This document shows, piece by piece, positions 43,677 to 52,549 of a DNA stretch of 64,000 nt. Position numbers and translations under genes: made by a program. This DNA is from Marinobacter mangrovi. Lineage in GTDB: Bacteria; Pseudomonadota; Gammaproteobacteria; Pseudomonadales; Oleiphilaceae. The notes below the pieces were generated by a model. It had not been told where the DNA came from and did no database searches. It saw only the letters and a list, made by a program, of their open reading frames with translations. Every line of letters begins with the position of its first letter. Within the stretch, counting starts at the first letter, position 1. The stretch spans positions 248,001 through 312,000 of the forward strand of contig NZ_JAERVO010000001.1 of the NCBI RefSeq assembly GCF_016798325.1, read 5' to 3'.

Positions 43677-46610
43677 TTACGGCGCTACGCATTCACCAAA
43701 GGTGACACAAGTTTCTCCAACCATCTGGCTAAACGCAGCCGCTGGCTGTGCTGAAACCGGGGTGCCGTGACTCAGGCCATCCTCACCGTCGGCCGCGGGA
43801 TAGTCCGCCTGCTTGTAGATGCTGAACAGCGGGTCCTCAAGTCCATCACTGAAGCCCAGGCTCAACGGGTTGGTGCCCGCCAGCGGAGCGCTGAAGCTAT
43901 CAACCGTCACGTTGATCGGCAGCCCCGTCTGAGACGGCGTAAGCGTGGCATTGAGGGCGGGAATACCCCAAACATCTTCGTCTGCTGCATTCGGAATGAC
44001 GGTGTCGTTCTCAACTTCCGAGAACAGGACAACGGAACCCTGATCAGACAGGTTGTCCACAAAGTTCACCGGGTCAGCCGTATCGACCGTGGCCTGGAAG
44101 ACGTTGAAGTAGGTCTCCAGATCCGCGTCACCCTGTGCCAGTCCGGCGGACTGCTGCAGGCCGAGCAGAATGCGTGGCGCGAAGGTCGGAGAGTTCTCCA
44201 GCAGTCGCACAATACCGCCACCCGGGGTCAGCATGCTCGCTGCGGTCACGTCGTTAGCCGAAGCACCAGGGTTAACCGCTGATGTCTGGTTGGCGTTGAC
44301 GGCGGCGACAAAGGGCGTACCCGTAATCGTTCCGAGGGAGTGACCGACGAAGTAAATGTCTGAGGTCGGAATGTTCAGGCCCGTCGACGCGATGGGGACG
44401 CCACCGGCTTCCAGGCTGGCGCGCAGGTTCATCTGATCCACCGCACTTTCCCGGAGGTTATCGCGTGTGGTCAGGAAGCTGGTCAGGTTGATGAACAGGC
44501 TGCCGGAGTCACCAACGCCGTTGGCATAGTCGATTGCAGCCGGTGTGCTCGGCTGGGCAGCGTAGTAGCCAAAGTGGCGCTCGTTTCCAATCATGGGAGC
44601 AAGGCCCGGAACGGTGCTGCCAGCGTTGGCTACGGTGTTCTCTGCGCCAGCCAGGAACTGGATTGCGGCGTCGAGATTTGCATCGCCCGTTGTGCCACCT
44701 GCCAGCACGGTATCAATCGTGCCTTGTGCTGTTGCGGCATCGGAAGATGTTGCGGTCATTACGAATGACAGGTTCAAGTTACCCGCAATAAGTGCTGCAA
44801 CGGTTTGATCGCTAGGAGCGAGAGAGGCTGGCAGACCGAAGTCCTGGCCGCCTTCAAGTACGTCGTTGGCCAGTTTCTTCTGCTCGGCAGCAGTGAAGGC
44901 AGCAACGCCGTGAAGCGGCTGATCGATAGCCACAACGGTAAAGCCCTGGGCTGCCATTGCGGTACCAAAGGTCAGCGCCGCACTGCGATCCGTGGTAATG
45001 CCGTGCTGATAGATAATGGTCTTGCCGTTTTGTGCGATTGTATTGGCGCCCGAGGGATTCGGCAGGAGCACCAGTACAGGGACATCGACATCAGCCTGCT
45101 TCTTCGGGAACGGGAAGATGTAGTTGACCGCGGTGGACTTGTCGGGATCCCCTTGCGGGATTTCCAGGCCGAGGCTTTTGAAAGCGTCGTTCAGGCCGGC
45201 AGCCAGAGTGCTGTCTGCAACCCAGTTGTCGGTGACGGTCCCTTGCTTGGACGTGGACAGGAAGTAGGGCAGGGAGAGCGTGCCCTGGACGGCCAGTACA
45301 TCGTCCGTAGCGAAACCGGCGCCCGTCAGGATTGACGCGGTCGGGATAGAGACCAGCGGAACCGGTTTCAGGGTCGTCGCATCGAAACTGAAGTCACTCG
45401 CGCCGCGGTCCTTGTTGACCGGGAAGAAGCCGGCATCGGAGAAGTTTTTGGCCAGTGCCACACCGGTACAGGCAATAGCGGTTTCACCGGTCAGGGTGTC
45501 GCAGCCAGCCGGAGGCGCCGCGTCAAAGATCGGCGAAAGCGCGACTTTGAGGGCTGCCGAGGGATACCCGCCGACGGCTGCTGCTACAGCAGCAGAGGTA
45601 TCGTCGTAGCCAAATGTGGCATCGCCACCGATCAGGAAATCCGCTGGCGTGATCTTGCCGTCGGCATTCAGATCGAAGTCAGCGGCGGTTACAGACCCGT
45701 CGCCATTAAGATCCCAGGTTTTGGGATCCAGCGTTTCCTTGTTGAAGAACTTCGCAGCGCCCGTCACCTTCTTGGCGGCGGAAACGCTGAGGAAGGTCTG
45801 GAGCTGATCCGCAAACCAAGAAGCCGGTTCGGCGATGTATTGCAGGACTTTCTCGTCATTCGATGTTGTAAACGAGTAGGTCAGGGCAAGGTTGCTGTCG
45901 GTGACGGCGCCTGAGGTCGCTGCTGTGACGAGCGGTTCCCACAGGCTGTTGATCAGAGTGCGCACCGGTGCCAGAGCCGAGTTGCCCAACGGCTGCTCTT
46001 CGTCGGTCAAGCTCTGGTAGGACGGGGAGCCGACGATGTTTTGTCCGCTGACATCCTTGATGCCTGTGGTCACGGCGACAACATAGCGTTTACGCGGGTC
46101 GAGTGGCTTGAGCGGCAGAATGCGAATCGCAGAGGTGCCATCCAAAGTTTCTACATCGGCGCGGAACGCCGGCTGGTTGTCCGGGTCAATCGTGGGCGGT
46201 TCACTGTTGCTGAGCGCCTGGACCGGGTCGCCACTGGCGTACTTGAGCTCGATCAGGAAAACGGTCGAGCCGGCCTTGACGGTGGAAGCATCCACCTTGC
46301 CGTTCAACTGAATGACAGCCGGAGCGACGGTAGACGCGCCGCTCAGCTCGTTCAGCGCTGTGGTCACGGGCGGTGAGGAATCGCTTACGCCGAAGGTGCC
46401 GTCACCTTGCTTCGAATCGAAGATCAGGTCGTTGGGAATCGGCAGCTCACTGGTAATCGGATTGAAAATCGGCCATGTCTTGCCGGAGAAGTCCGGGTTA
46501 CTGATCTTGTAATCCGGGTTGGCGTTTTTTGTATTGGAGCCGTCATCAAGACAGCCGGAAAGGCCAACGGTCGACGCTACGGCAAGGCTTATTAGCGTTT
46601 TTCTAAACAT
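43677..46610 (-). CDS. Lipoprotein lipase, Pla-1/cef-VolA family
   Basis: 977 residues. Signal with lipobox LSGC (Cys20). The N-terminal domain has beta-sandwich-like segments (AVIQLNGKVDASTVKAGSTV, KRYVVAVTTGI). Near residues 300-325 two calcium-loop motifs occur in tandem, DLNGDGSVTAADF and DLNADGKITPADF, like EF-hand or dockerin loops. The C-terminal alpha/beta hydrolase has IIYQHGITTDRS, IDQPLHG and the nucleophile elbow FVGHSLGTI. VolA of Vibrio cholerae, from this family, is a surface lysophospholipase; an analogous outer-membrane role is inferred. Confidence 0.85.
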   Translation of the reverse strand: MFRKTLISLAVASTVGLSGCLDDGSNTKNANPDYKISNPDFSGKTWPIFNPITSELPIPNDLIFDSKQGDGTFGVSDSSPPVTTALNELSGASTVAPAVIQLNGKVDASTVKAGSTVFLIELKYASGDPVQALSNSEPPTIDPDNQPAFRADVETLDGTSAIRILPLKPLDPRKRYVVAVTTGIKDVSGQNIVGSPSYQSLTDEEQPLGNSALAPVRTLINSLWEPLVTAATSGAVTDSNLALTYSFTTSNDEKVLQYIAEPASWFADQLQTFLSVSAAKKVTGAAKFFNKETLDPKTWDLNGDGSVTAADFDLNADGKITPADFLIGGDATFGYDDTSAAVAAAVGGYPSAALKVALSPIFDAAPPAGCDTLTGETAIACTGVALAKNFSDAGFFPVNKDRGASDFSFDATTLKPVPLVSIPTASILTGAGFATDDVLAVQGTLSLPYFLSTSKQGTVTDNWVADSTLAAGLNDAFKSLGLEIPQGDPDKSTAVNYIFPFPKKQADVDVPVLVLLPNPSGANTIAQNGKTIIYQHGITTDRSAALTFGTAMAAQGFTVVAIDQPLHGVAAFTAAEQKKLANDVLEGGQDFGLPASLAPSDQTVAALIAGNLNLSFVMTATSSDAATAQGTIDTVLAGGTTGDANLDAAIQFLAGAENTVANAGSTVPGLAPMIGNERHFGYYAAQPSTPAAIDYANGVGDSGSLFINLTSFLTTRDNLRESAVDQMNLRASLEAGGVPIASTGLNIPTSDIYFVGHSLGTITGTPFVAAVNANQTSAVNPGASANDVTAASMLTPGGGIVRLLENSPTFAPRILLGLQQSAGLAQGDADLETYFNVFQATVDTADPVNFVDNLSDQGSVVLFSEVENDTVIPNAADEDVWGIPALNATLTPSQTGLPINVTVDSFSAPLAGTNPLSLGFSDGLEDPLFSIYKQADYPAADGEDGLSHGTPVSAQPAAAFSQMVGETCVTFGECVAP

Positions 46611-46860
46611 GGATGGAACCTATTCCTGTTGTTGTGTCGTTATTGTCGGCACTGACCGCTCCGGTTGGCCCGGTTGCCCTCGGTCAGTCGCCAATTCTTG
46701 TCTGAAAACCTGCGGAGTGGCGATCGACCGCCCTCCTGCCAGCGCTCTGGTGCGAGCACACCAGTGGTTTCTATCAGTCTGACTATATCGGAAGAAACTG
46801 AAACCTGTTGATCGCTCTAAAGTGTGATTCTCATCGATCCACATCCCCAGCGCGGGCCTT

Positions 46861-46912
46861 TATGAAAAATAGATCGGGGTCCGGATACTGTCGAGTATCG
46901 GGACCCCGATCT
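46861..46912 (-). terminator. Long-stem terminator of the enoyl-CoA hydratase gene
   Basis: AGATCGGGGTCC (46871-46882) pairs perfectly with 46901-46912, continued after one mismatch by GATACT/AGTATC (46884-46889 with 46894-46899) and a 4-nt loop. The A-rich stretch at 46863-46870 gives a U-rich tail on the minus strand. The remaining 46611-46860 gap is the lipase upstream region and holds no gene; CTGGTG/CACCAG near 46746-46764 is a small inverted repeat. Confidence 0.8.
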
Positions 46913-46959
46913 GAGGGTTCTTTCACGATGTATGACGATGCCCGTGCCGGCACCGGGGT

Positions 46960-47733
46960 TCAGTCGAAGCGGCTGAAGTCCGGTTTGCGCTTTTCCTGGA
47001 AGGCGGTAAATGCTTCGGTGGCCTCGGCTGACTTCAGGCGTTCGCCAAACAATTGCCCTTCGGCCAGCAGCGTTTCGCGGATGGCATCCCGGTTGGGACG
47101 GTTCAGCAGGGCTTTGGTGGCCCGAATGGCCGCCGGCGGTTGTGCGGCCAACTGTTGGCAGGCGGCCAGGGCGACCGACTCAGTGCTGTCGGGGGCGCAA
47201 ATACGGTTGAGCAGGCCAAGGCGATCGGCCTGTTCCGCATCGAAGGGGCTGCCCAGCATCAGCAGCTCGCTGGCCCGGGCGCGGCCCAGCCATTGCGGCA
47301 ACAGCAGGCTGGATGCGCCCTCGGGGCAGAGGCCCAGGTTGGCAAAGGGCATCTGGAAGCGGGTGTTGGTACCGGCGAAGATCATGTCGCAATGCAGCAG
47401 CATGGTGGTGCCGATGCCGACCGCCGGGCCGTTGACGGCCGCGACGACGGGCTTGGTGGCATTAGCCAGGGCAAACAGGAAGCGACCGACGGGCGTGGAC
47501 TCGAATTCACCGGGCAGTCCCTCGGCAAAATCGGTCAGGTCGTTGCCGGCTGTGAAACACTCGGCATTGCCGGTGATCAGTGAACAACGGATGGAGCCGT
47601 CTGCTTCGGCATTTCCCAGCGCATCGGCCAGGCCGGTATACATGGCATGGGTCAGGGCATTCTTGCGCTCGGGGCGGTTGATGCGAATGACCAGTACACG
47701 GTCGTGACGTTCGGTCTGGATCAAGTCGGTCAC
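46960..47733 (-). CDS. Enoyl-CoA hydratase/isomerase family protein
   Basis: 257 residues, crotonase fold. CoA/oxyanion-hole segments are FTAGNDLTDF and AAVNGPAVGIGTTM; NLGLCPEGASS supplies one acidic catalytic residue. Only one of the two hydratase glutamates is clear, which would fit a delta3-delta2-enoyl-CoA isomerase better than a hydratase, but this is inference. A related gene stands near the fumarase gene in Pseudomonas, as here. Divergent from fumarase. Confidence 0.85.
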   Translation of the reverse strand: MTDLIQTERHDRVLVIRINRPERKNALTHAMYTGLADALGNAEADGSIRCSLITGNAECFTAGNDLTDFAEGLPGEFESTPVGRFLFALANATKPVVAAVNGPAVGIGTTMLLHCDMIFAGTNTRFQMPFANLGLCPEGASSLLLPQWLGRARASELLMLGSPFDAEQADRLGLLNRICAPDSTESVALAACQQLAAQPPAAIRATKALLNRPNRDAIRETLLAEGQLFGERLKSAEATEAFTAFQEKRKPDFSRFD

Positions 47734-48056
47734 GGGGTTCTCCTGCTTGTCGTTATCTGTGGTGTGGGGCGATTAAAGCCGGGTTTGGTCTCTCAATGCA
47801 ACCGGATTGCCGGATTCGCTGAGTTCGGGTTGCCGCCCCCTGGCTTGAGCTCGAACCGGCCGGGCGCTGATTCCTGCCGTTGAATCGGGTAAACTATGGC
47901 GCACTTTTCAAGCGTCGTGACGGGCCGGCAGTGCCGCCTGTGTCCGTGCCGACCGAAGAACCACTGAGCAGGTGTTGCGGCTCAGCCAGCGATGGCTGGG
48001 CGATTGTCCTACCGGATCAATGCGTTATGCGCACCTTCCAACTGATGAGAGCCGAT
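47734..48056. other. Divergent gap between enoyl-CoA hydratase and fumarase genes
   Basis: 323 nt. The fumarase frame stays open upstream to about 47880, but those codons do not resemble the family and are probably leader. TTGAAT and TAAACT near 47879-47896 hint at a promoter but the spacing is poor. No RNA gene seen. Confidence 0.4.
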
Positions 48057-49571
48057 ATGACCACAGTAATTCGCCAGGACGACCTGATCGAAAGCGTTGC
48101 CGACGCGCTGCAGTTCATTTCCTATTATCACCCGAAGGATTTCATCCAGGCTGTTTACGAGGCCTATCAGAAGGAAGAGTCCCAGGCGGCCAAGGACGCC
48201 ATGGCCCAGATCCTGATCAACTCGCGGATGTGCGCCCAGGGCAAGCGCCCGATCTGCCAGGATACCGGCATTGTGACCGTGTTTGTTGAAGTGGGTATGG
48301 ACGTGCAGTGGGACGCCGAGATGTCCCTGGACGACATGGTCAATGAGGGCGTGCGCCGGGCCTACACCCATCCGGACAACGTTCTGCGGGCCTCCGTGCT
48401 GGCGGATCCGGACGGCAAGCGCCAGAACACCAAGGACAATACACCGGCGGTGATCCATCACAAGCTGGTGCCGGGCGACAAGGTGGAGGTTCACGTAGCC
48501 GCGAAAGGTGGCGGTTCCGAAGCCAAGTCCAAGTTCGCCATGTTGAACCCGTCGGATTCGGTGGTTGAGTGGGTGCTGAAGATGATCCCGCAGATGGGCG
48601 CGGGCTGGTGCCCGCCGGGCATGCTGGGCATCGGCATTGGCGGTACGGCCGAGAAGGCAATGGAGCTGGCGAAGGAATCGCTGCTGGATCCGATCGACAT
48701 CCACGACCTGCAGGCCCGCGGCGCGTCCAATCGTTCGGAAGAGCTGCGTCTGGAGCTGTTCGACAAGGTCAATGAGCTGGGTATCGGCGCCCAGGGTCTG
48801 GGCGGTCTGACCACCGTTCTGGACGTGAAGGTGAAGGATTACCCGACCCACGCGGCCAACAAGCCGGTGGCGATCATTCCGAACTGTGCCGCGACCCGTC
48901 ACGCGCACTTCGTGCTGGACGGCTCCGGCGCCTCCCTGCAGACCCCGCCGAGCCTGGACGACTGGCCGGAAATTACCTGGGAAGTGGGTGAGAACGTGCG
49001 TCGCGTCAACCTGGACACGGTCACGCCGGAAGAGGTGCGCGACTGGAAACCGGGCGAGACCGTGCTGCTCTCCGGCAAGATGCTGACCGGCCGTGACGCC
49101 GCCCACAAGAAAATGGTCGACATGATCGAGAAGGGCGAAGAATTGCCGGTCGATCTGAAAGGCCGCTTCATCTATTACGTGGGCCCGGTTGATCCGGTCC
49201 GCGAAGAAGTGGTTGGACCCGCAGGTCCGACCACGGCCACCCGGATGGACAAGTTCACCCACACCATGCTGGAGAAAACCGGCCTGACCGGCATGATCGG
49301 TAAAGCCGAGCGGGGCCAGGTGGCGATCGATGCGATCAAGGAATTCGGTGCGGTTTACCTGATGGCCGTGGGCGGTTCTGCTTACCTTGTCTCCAAGGCG
49401 ATCAAGAAGGCGGAAGTCGTGGCCTTTGAAGAGCTGGGTATGGAAGCCATCTACGAGTTTGAGGTGGAAGACATGCCGGTGACCGTAGCGGTCGATTCCA
49501 AGGGCAGCTCCGTGCACCAGACCGGTCCGGTCGAGTGGCATGAGAAGATCATTGCGGCCAAGGCGGTTTGA
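48057..49571 (+). CDS. fumA: Fumarate hydratase class I
   Basis: 504 residues from ATG 48057 (MTTVIRQDDLIESVADALQF), the normal N-terminus and length of the [4Fe-4S] class I enzyme. Iron-sulfur ligand cysteines are likely those in RPICQDTGIV, AAT-type IPNCAATRHAH and the central AGWCPPGMLGIGIGG. Interconverts fumarate and malate in the TCA cycle. Followed by a terminator and then the second repeat locus. Confidence 0.96.
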   Translation: MTTVIRQDDLIESVADALQFISYYHPKDFIQAVYEAYQKEESQAAKDAMAQILINSRMCAQGKRPICQDTGIVTVFVEVGMDVQWDAEMSLDDMVNEGVRRAYTHPDNVLRASVLADPDGKRQNTKDNTPAVIHHKLVPGDKVEVHVAAKGGGSEAKSKFAMLNPSDSVVEWVLKMIPQMGAGWCPPGMLGIGIGGTAEKAMELAKESLLDPIDIHDLQARGASNRSEELRLELFDKVNELGIGAQGLGGLTTVLDVKVKDYPTHAANKPVAIIPNCAATRHAHFVLDGSGASLQTPPSLDDWPEITWEVGENVRRVNLDTVTPEEVRDWKPGETVLLSGKMLTGRDAAHKKMVDMIEKGEELPVDLKGRFIYYVGPVDPVREEVVGPAGPTTATRMDKFTHTMLEKTGLTGMIGKAERGQVAIDAIKEFGAVYLMAVGGSAYLVSKAIKKAEVVAFEELGMEAIYEFEVEDMPVTVAVDSKGSSVHQTGPVEWHEKIIAAKAV

Positions 49572-49598
49572 TCTCAGCGATCCACTGACTGCAGAAGC

Positions 49599-49627
49599 GG
49601 GGCCTTTCGAGGCTCCGTTTTTGTTTG
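49599..49627 (+). terminator. Terminator after fumarase
   Basis: CGGGGCCT (49599-49606), loop TTCG, AGGCTCCG (49611-49618; one G-U pair), then TTTTTGTTT. Confidence 0.85.
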
Positions 49628-49655
49628 AGCTTCTAACGGCATGACTTGGGAGTCT

Positions 49656-49762
49656 GAAACCAATGCATGCCATCGCTTTCGTCGCCTAAGAGGGCCGTCC
49701 ATGGCCGCTTATGCGACGAGGACATCCTGTCCTCTGCTCCAGCGATGGCATCCATTGGTTTC
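49656..49762. repeat. Three-arm structured repeat, copy 2
   Basis: Outer 22-bp stem 49656-49677 with 49741-49762 (one mismatch). Arm A: CGTCGCCTAAG (49680-49690) with CTTATGCGACG (49708-49718), capped by GGCC/GGCC. Arm B: GAGGACA (49718-49724) with TGTCCTC (49728-49734). Same orientation and order as copy 1 at 7821-7930. The gap 49572-49974 has no gene I can support. Confidence 0.85.
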
Positions 49763-49792
49763 GCGCGGACCTTCTCGATGTTCTCCGAAGTC

Positions 49793-49936
49793 GGTTGGGC
49801 TGACGCAGGAAGCCCAACAAGCCGGGTACACGGCCTATATCATGACTGGTTTTTGAGGGCCCATGTACCAAGCATGTCCGCAATAACGGGGCGTTCGGTT
49901 CCAGCCCATTGTTGGGCTTCCTGCGTCAGCCCAACC
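49793..49936. repeat. Paired TTGGGCT hairpins (REP-like), copy 2
   Basis: Perfect 27-bp inverted repeat, 49793-49819 with 49910-49936; each arm is also a hairpin (GTTGGGCT ... AGCCCAAC). The spacer is 90 nt here against 21 nt in copy 1, so the arms, not the spacer, are conserved. Confidence 0.8.
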
Positions 49937-49974
49937 TACCCCTTAAATCCTTACAACAACCTCTGAAGAGTCTG

Positions 49975-50352
49975 CTACATGCTCGAGTTGTCTGGTCCGG
50001 CCAGCCACTCGCGCGCCTTTTCCACTTCATCCATCCGGAACACCCGCAGCTCCATGTCCAGAAACCGCGACATGAACCGGGCAAAGGGGCCGATCCAGCC
50101 GGAGTCCGAGACCACGGCGCAATGGGTGAAGTCCTTGAGGTGCTTGCGGTCGAACCGGATGGCGTCCTTGAGGATCGACAGGTCAAAACCGTCGAAATCC
50201 CGCACCACCTCGATCAGTTTGACCTTGCCGTGCTGCTGGATGAACGCCTCCATGTGGCCGGCAATCTGCTCAAAATCCTCAGCGGAGACACGGCCTTCAA
50301 CGCGTATCTCCACCGTTTTCTGTTCCGGGTATTCCACATATTCCGTTGCCAT
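49975..50352 (-). CDS. SpoIIAA-like (STAS-fold) protein
   Basis: 125 residues from ATG 50352 with GGGGAG upstream. It begins MATEYVEYPEQKTVEIRVEG and continues with AEDFEQIAGHMEAFIQQHGK and LIEVVRDFDGFDL; the C-terminal half has HCAVVSDSGWIG and WLAG. This matches the SpoIIAA-like family (formerly DUF3478), which has a STAS/CRAL-TRIO-like fold and no assigned biochemical role. Lies 26 nt after selO on the same strand. Confidence 0.8.
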   Translation of the reverse strand: MATEYVEYPEQKTVEIRVEGRVSAEDFEQIAGHMEAFIQQHGKVKLIEVVRDFDGFDLSILKDAIRFDRKHLKDFTHCAVVSDSGWIGPFARFMSRFLDMELRVFRMDEVEKAREWLAGPDNSSM

Positions 50353-50378
50353 CTTTGTGCTCCCCCTCGGTCGTTTCG

Positions 50379-51893
50379 TCAGGATGAACAGCTGATTTCC
50401 AGATGCTTGCCCCAATCTGGTGGCAGGGCCGCATAGTGCTCGTTCTCCGGCTGCTCGTCGTAAGGGCGTTTCAGCACCGCCATCAGCTTGCGGGCGGTGT
50501 CGTATTGGCCGGTTTGCGCGTCCTGAATCGCTTCCTGCGCCAGGTAGTTGCGCAGGATGTACTTGGGATTGACGGTGCACATGGCCTGGTCCCGCTGTTC
50601 CGGTGAGCGCGTTTCCTGCGCGAGCCGGGCGTCGTAGCGCGTCAGCCAGTCGTCGGCGACGGTCCGATCCACGAACAGGTCCCGCACCGGCGCATTGCCG
50701 CGGGTCGCCCGTGTCGACAGGCCCCGGAAGAACAGGGTGTAGTCGATGTGATGCTCGTGGAGCATGCTGAACAGGTCCATGATCAGGGACATATCGCCCT
50801 CGGCATCCTGCTCCAGTCCAAGCTTTTGCTTCATCAGCGATTCGAACGTGCCGTTGTATGTGGTTTCATAGCAGCGCAGGGCTCTCCGCAGGTCGTCTTC
50901 GTCCATCACGTGGACCAGCGACTGGGCGAGGAACTGGCAGTTGATAAAGCCGATCTGCGGCTGACGGTTATAGGCGTAGCGCCCGCCCTGGTCGGTGTGG
51001 TTGCAGATGTAGCCGGCGTCGAAATCGTCGAGGAAGGCATAGGGGCCGTAGTCGAAGGTATCGCCGATGATCGACATGTTGTCGGAGTTCATGACGCCGT
51101 GGCAGAAACCCACGGCCTGCCATTGGGCGACTAATCGCGCGGTACGCCGGACCACCTCTTCCAGCCACAGGCGATAGCGATCGGGCAGGGGCTCGTCCTG
51201 CAATTCCGGGAAGTGCAGGGCGATGGTGTGATCCAGCAGTTCGCGGGTCGCTTCCGGGCCCTGGTGATAGGCGGTGTACTCGAAGTGACCGAAGCGGATG
51301 TGGGTTTCGGCGACCCGCATCAGTGTCGCTGCGGTTTCGATGGATTCCCGCATGACGGGATCCTTGGCACTGGTCATGAACAGGGCGCGGGTGGTGGGAA
51401 TACCCAGATAATGCATCGCCTCGCTGCAGAGGTATTCACGCAGGGTCGAACGCAATACGGCGCGCCCGTCCCCGAAGCGGGAATAGGGCGTCAGGCCGGC
51501 GCCCTTGAGGTGCCAGTCCCAGTGCCGGCCGTCCGGGCCGGTGGTTTCCCACATCAACAGGCCGCGGCCATCGCCCAGGTCCGGGTTATAGGCGCCGAAC
51601 TGGTGGCCAGTGTATTTCATGGCGATGGGGTCCATGCCGTCCAGCAATTCCTGACCGCCGCCGATGCGGGCCCAGTCTTCGCGGTCGCCCGGTTCCAGCC
51701 CCATCTCATCCGCCAGATCGTCGTTGAAGAGCACCAGTTTGGGCTCTTTGAGCGGTGTCGGCTGGATGCGGGTGTAGAAGTGGTCGGCAAGTCGGATATA
51801 GCGGTTTTCAACGCTCAGGGCTGTCAGAAGGCCTCCTTCGGGTGATCGTTGCATCACGCCATTTAAGTTGTTCACTCTAAATCCAGTGTGCAT
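50379..51893 (-). CDS. selO: Protein adenylyltransferase SelO (YdiU)
   Basis: 504 residues (465 more conserved from about residue 24). Pseudokinase fold that transfers AMP to protein Ser/Thr/Tyr: HLKGAGLTPYSRFGDGRAVLRSTLREYL (in part), GFCHGVMNSDNMSI and FLDDFDAGYICNHTD are family motifs. The C-terminus ...ISCSS matches the conserved tail where eukaryotic SelO carries selenocysteine; here it is Cys. Redox-linked in E. coli. ATG 51854 is an alternative start. Divergent from the HD gene. Confidence 0.95.
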   Translation of the reverse strand: MHTGFRVNNLNGVMQRSPEGGLLTALSVENRYIRLADHFYTRIQPTPLKEPKLVLFNDDLADEMGLEPGDREDWARIGGGQELLDGMDPIAMKYTGHQFGAYNPDLGDGRGLLMWETTGPDGRHWDWHLKGAGLTPYSRFGDGRAVLRSTLREYLCSEAMHYLGIPTTRALFMTSAKDPVMRESIETAATLMRVAETHIRFGHFEYTAYHQGPEATRELLDHTIALHFPELQDEPLPDRYRLWLEEVVRRTARLVAQWQAVGFCHGVMNSDNMSIIGDTFDYGPYAFLDDFDAGYICNHTDQGGRYAYNRQPQIGFINCQFLAQSLVHVMDEDDLRRALRCYETTYNGTFESLMKQKLGLEQDAEGDMSLIMDLFSMLHEHHIDYTLFFRGLSTRATRGNAPVRDLFVDRTVADDWLTRYDARLAQETRSPEQRDQAMCTVNPKYILRNYLAQEAIQDAQTGQYDTARKLMAVLKRPYDEQPENEHYAALPPDWGKHLEISCSS

Positions 51894-51929
51894 CTTTCAA
51901 TAAGATTTGCACAGGGGAGCAGACCATTG

Positions 51930-52475
51930 ATGGACACCCATTTACCCATTGTCGAACGGCTTTTCCAGAACTGGCAGAACACGCTGGGGCCGGCCACTGA
52001 CGCTTACCGGAACCACGTCTATCGCGTCTTCAACCTGACCCGCTGCCTCTGCCCCGATCTGACCGACACCGAGCAGCGTTTACTGGAGGTTGCGGCGGCT
52101 TGTCACGATGTGGGGATCTGGCTGGATGGCAGCTTCGATTACCTGACGCCGTCGGCGGACCGGGCGTCGGCGTGGCTGTCCCGGCATCCGGACCTGACCG
52201 GCCTCTCACTGGAGCAGGAACAGCGGCAGGTGCGCCGGATCATCCATGATCACCATAAGGTCCGGCCTTCGAGTGATCGCCTGGCGAATGCCTTTCGCAA
52301 GGCCGACTGGGCCGATGTGACGGGGCTTTACGGCATCGCCGGCATACCGCCCGACCCCGGGCGCCAGATCCGGGAACAGTTTCCCTCGCTGGGATTCCGC
52401 CGCCTGCTGTTTGGTCTCGGTGTTGCCCATGCACGCCGTCATCCGCTGTCGCCTTTGCCGATGCTGCGATGGTAG
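51930..52475 (+). CDS. HD-domain protein
   Basis: 181 residues from ATG 51930 (GGGGAG 10 nt upstream). HD metal-binding residues: His29 (YRNHVYRV), H59-D60 (ACHDVGIW), histidines in IIHDHHKV, and Asp in KADWADVTG. Probable phosphohydrolase of unknown substrate. It does not resemble the phosphonate oxygenase PhnZ beyond the HD motif. It lies just upstream of the Pho box and HAD gene but is not obviously under their control. Confidence 0.75.
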   Translation: MDTHLPIVERLFQNWQNTLGPATDAYRNHVYRVFNLTRCLCPDLTDTEQRLLEVAAACHDVGIWLDGSFDYLTPSADRASAWLSRHPDLTGLSLEQEQRQVRRIIHDHHKVRPSSDRLANAFRKADWADVTGLYGIAGIPPDPGRQIREQFPSLGFRRLLFGLGVAHARRHPLSPLPMLRW

Positions 52476-52478
52476 CGG

Positions 52479-52507
52479 CTGACACAAGCTTGTCGTCAAA
52501 CTGTCAC
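52479..52507 (+). promoter_or_regulatory. Pho box upstream of the HAD phosphatase gene
   Basis: Three 7-mers at 11-nt spacing: CTGACAC (52479), TTGTCGT (52490), CTGTCAC (52501). The last two fit the PhoB consensus CTGTCAT-N4-CTGTCAT well. TTAACT (52518-52523), 10 nt after the last repeat, is a plausible -10, so a start site near 52530 is predicted. Confidence 0.7.
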
Positions 52508-52524
52508 ATCCCTGGTTTTAACTG

Positions 52525-52538
52525 TTGGTCTATACCAA
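52525..52538 (+). promoter_or_regulatory. GntR/HutC-type operator upstream of the HAD gene
   Basis: TTGGTCTATACCAA matches the GT-N-TA-N-AC core of HutC-subfamily GntR sites and the other three sites in this window. It overlaps the predicted start site and ends next to the SD, a position suited to repression. Confidence 0.75.
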
Positions 52539-52549
52539 AGGAAACCGAT

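Noticed and set aside
47880-48056. N-terminal extension of fumarase
   Set aside because: The extra 59 residues do not resemble class I fumarases, which start at MTTVIRQDD; probably leader sequence.
51930-52475. HD-domain gene next to the phosphonate genes as a PhnZ-type oxygenase
   Set aside because: Only the general HD metal residues are shared; the surrounding sequence does not resemble PhnZ, there is no PhnY-like dioxygenase gene, and the Pho box and operator lie downstream of it.
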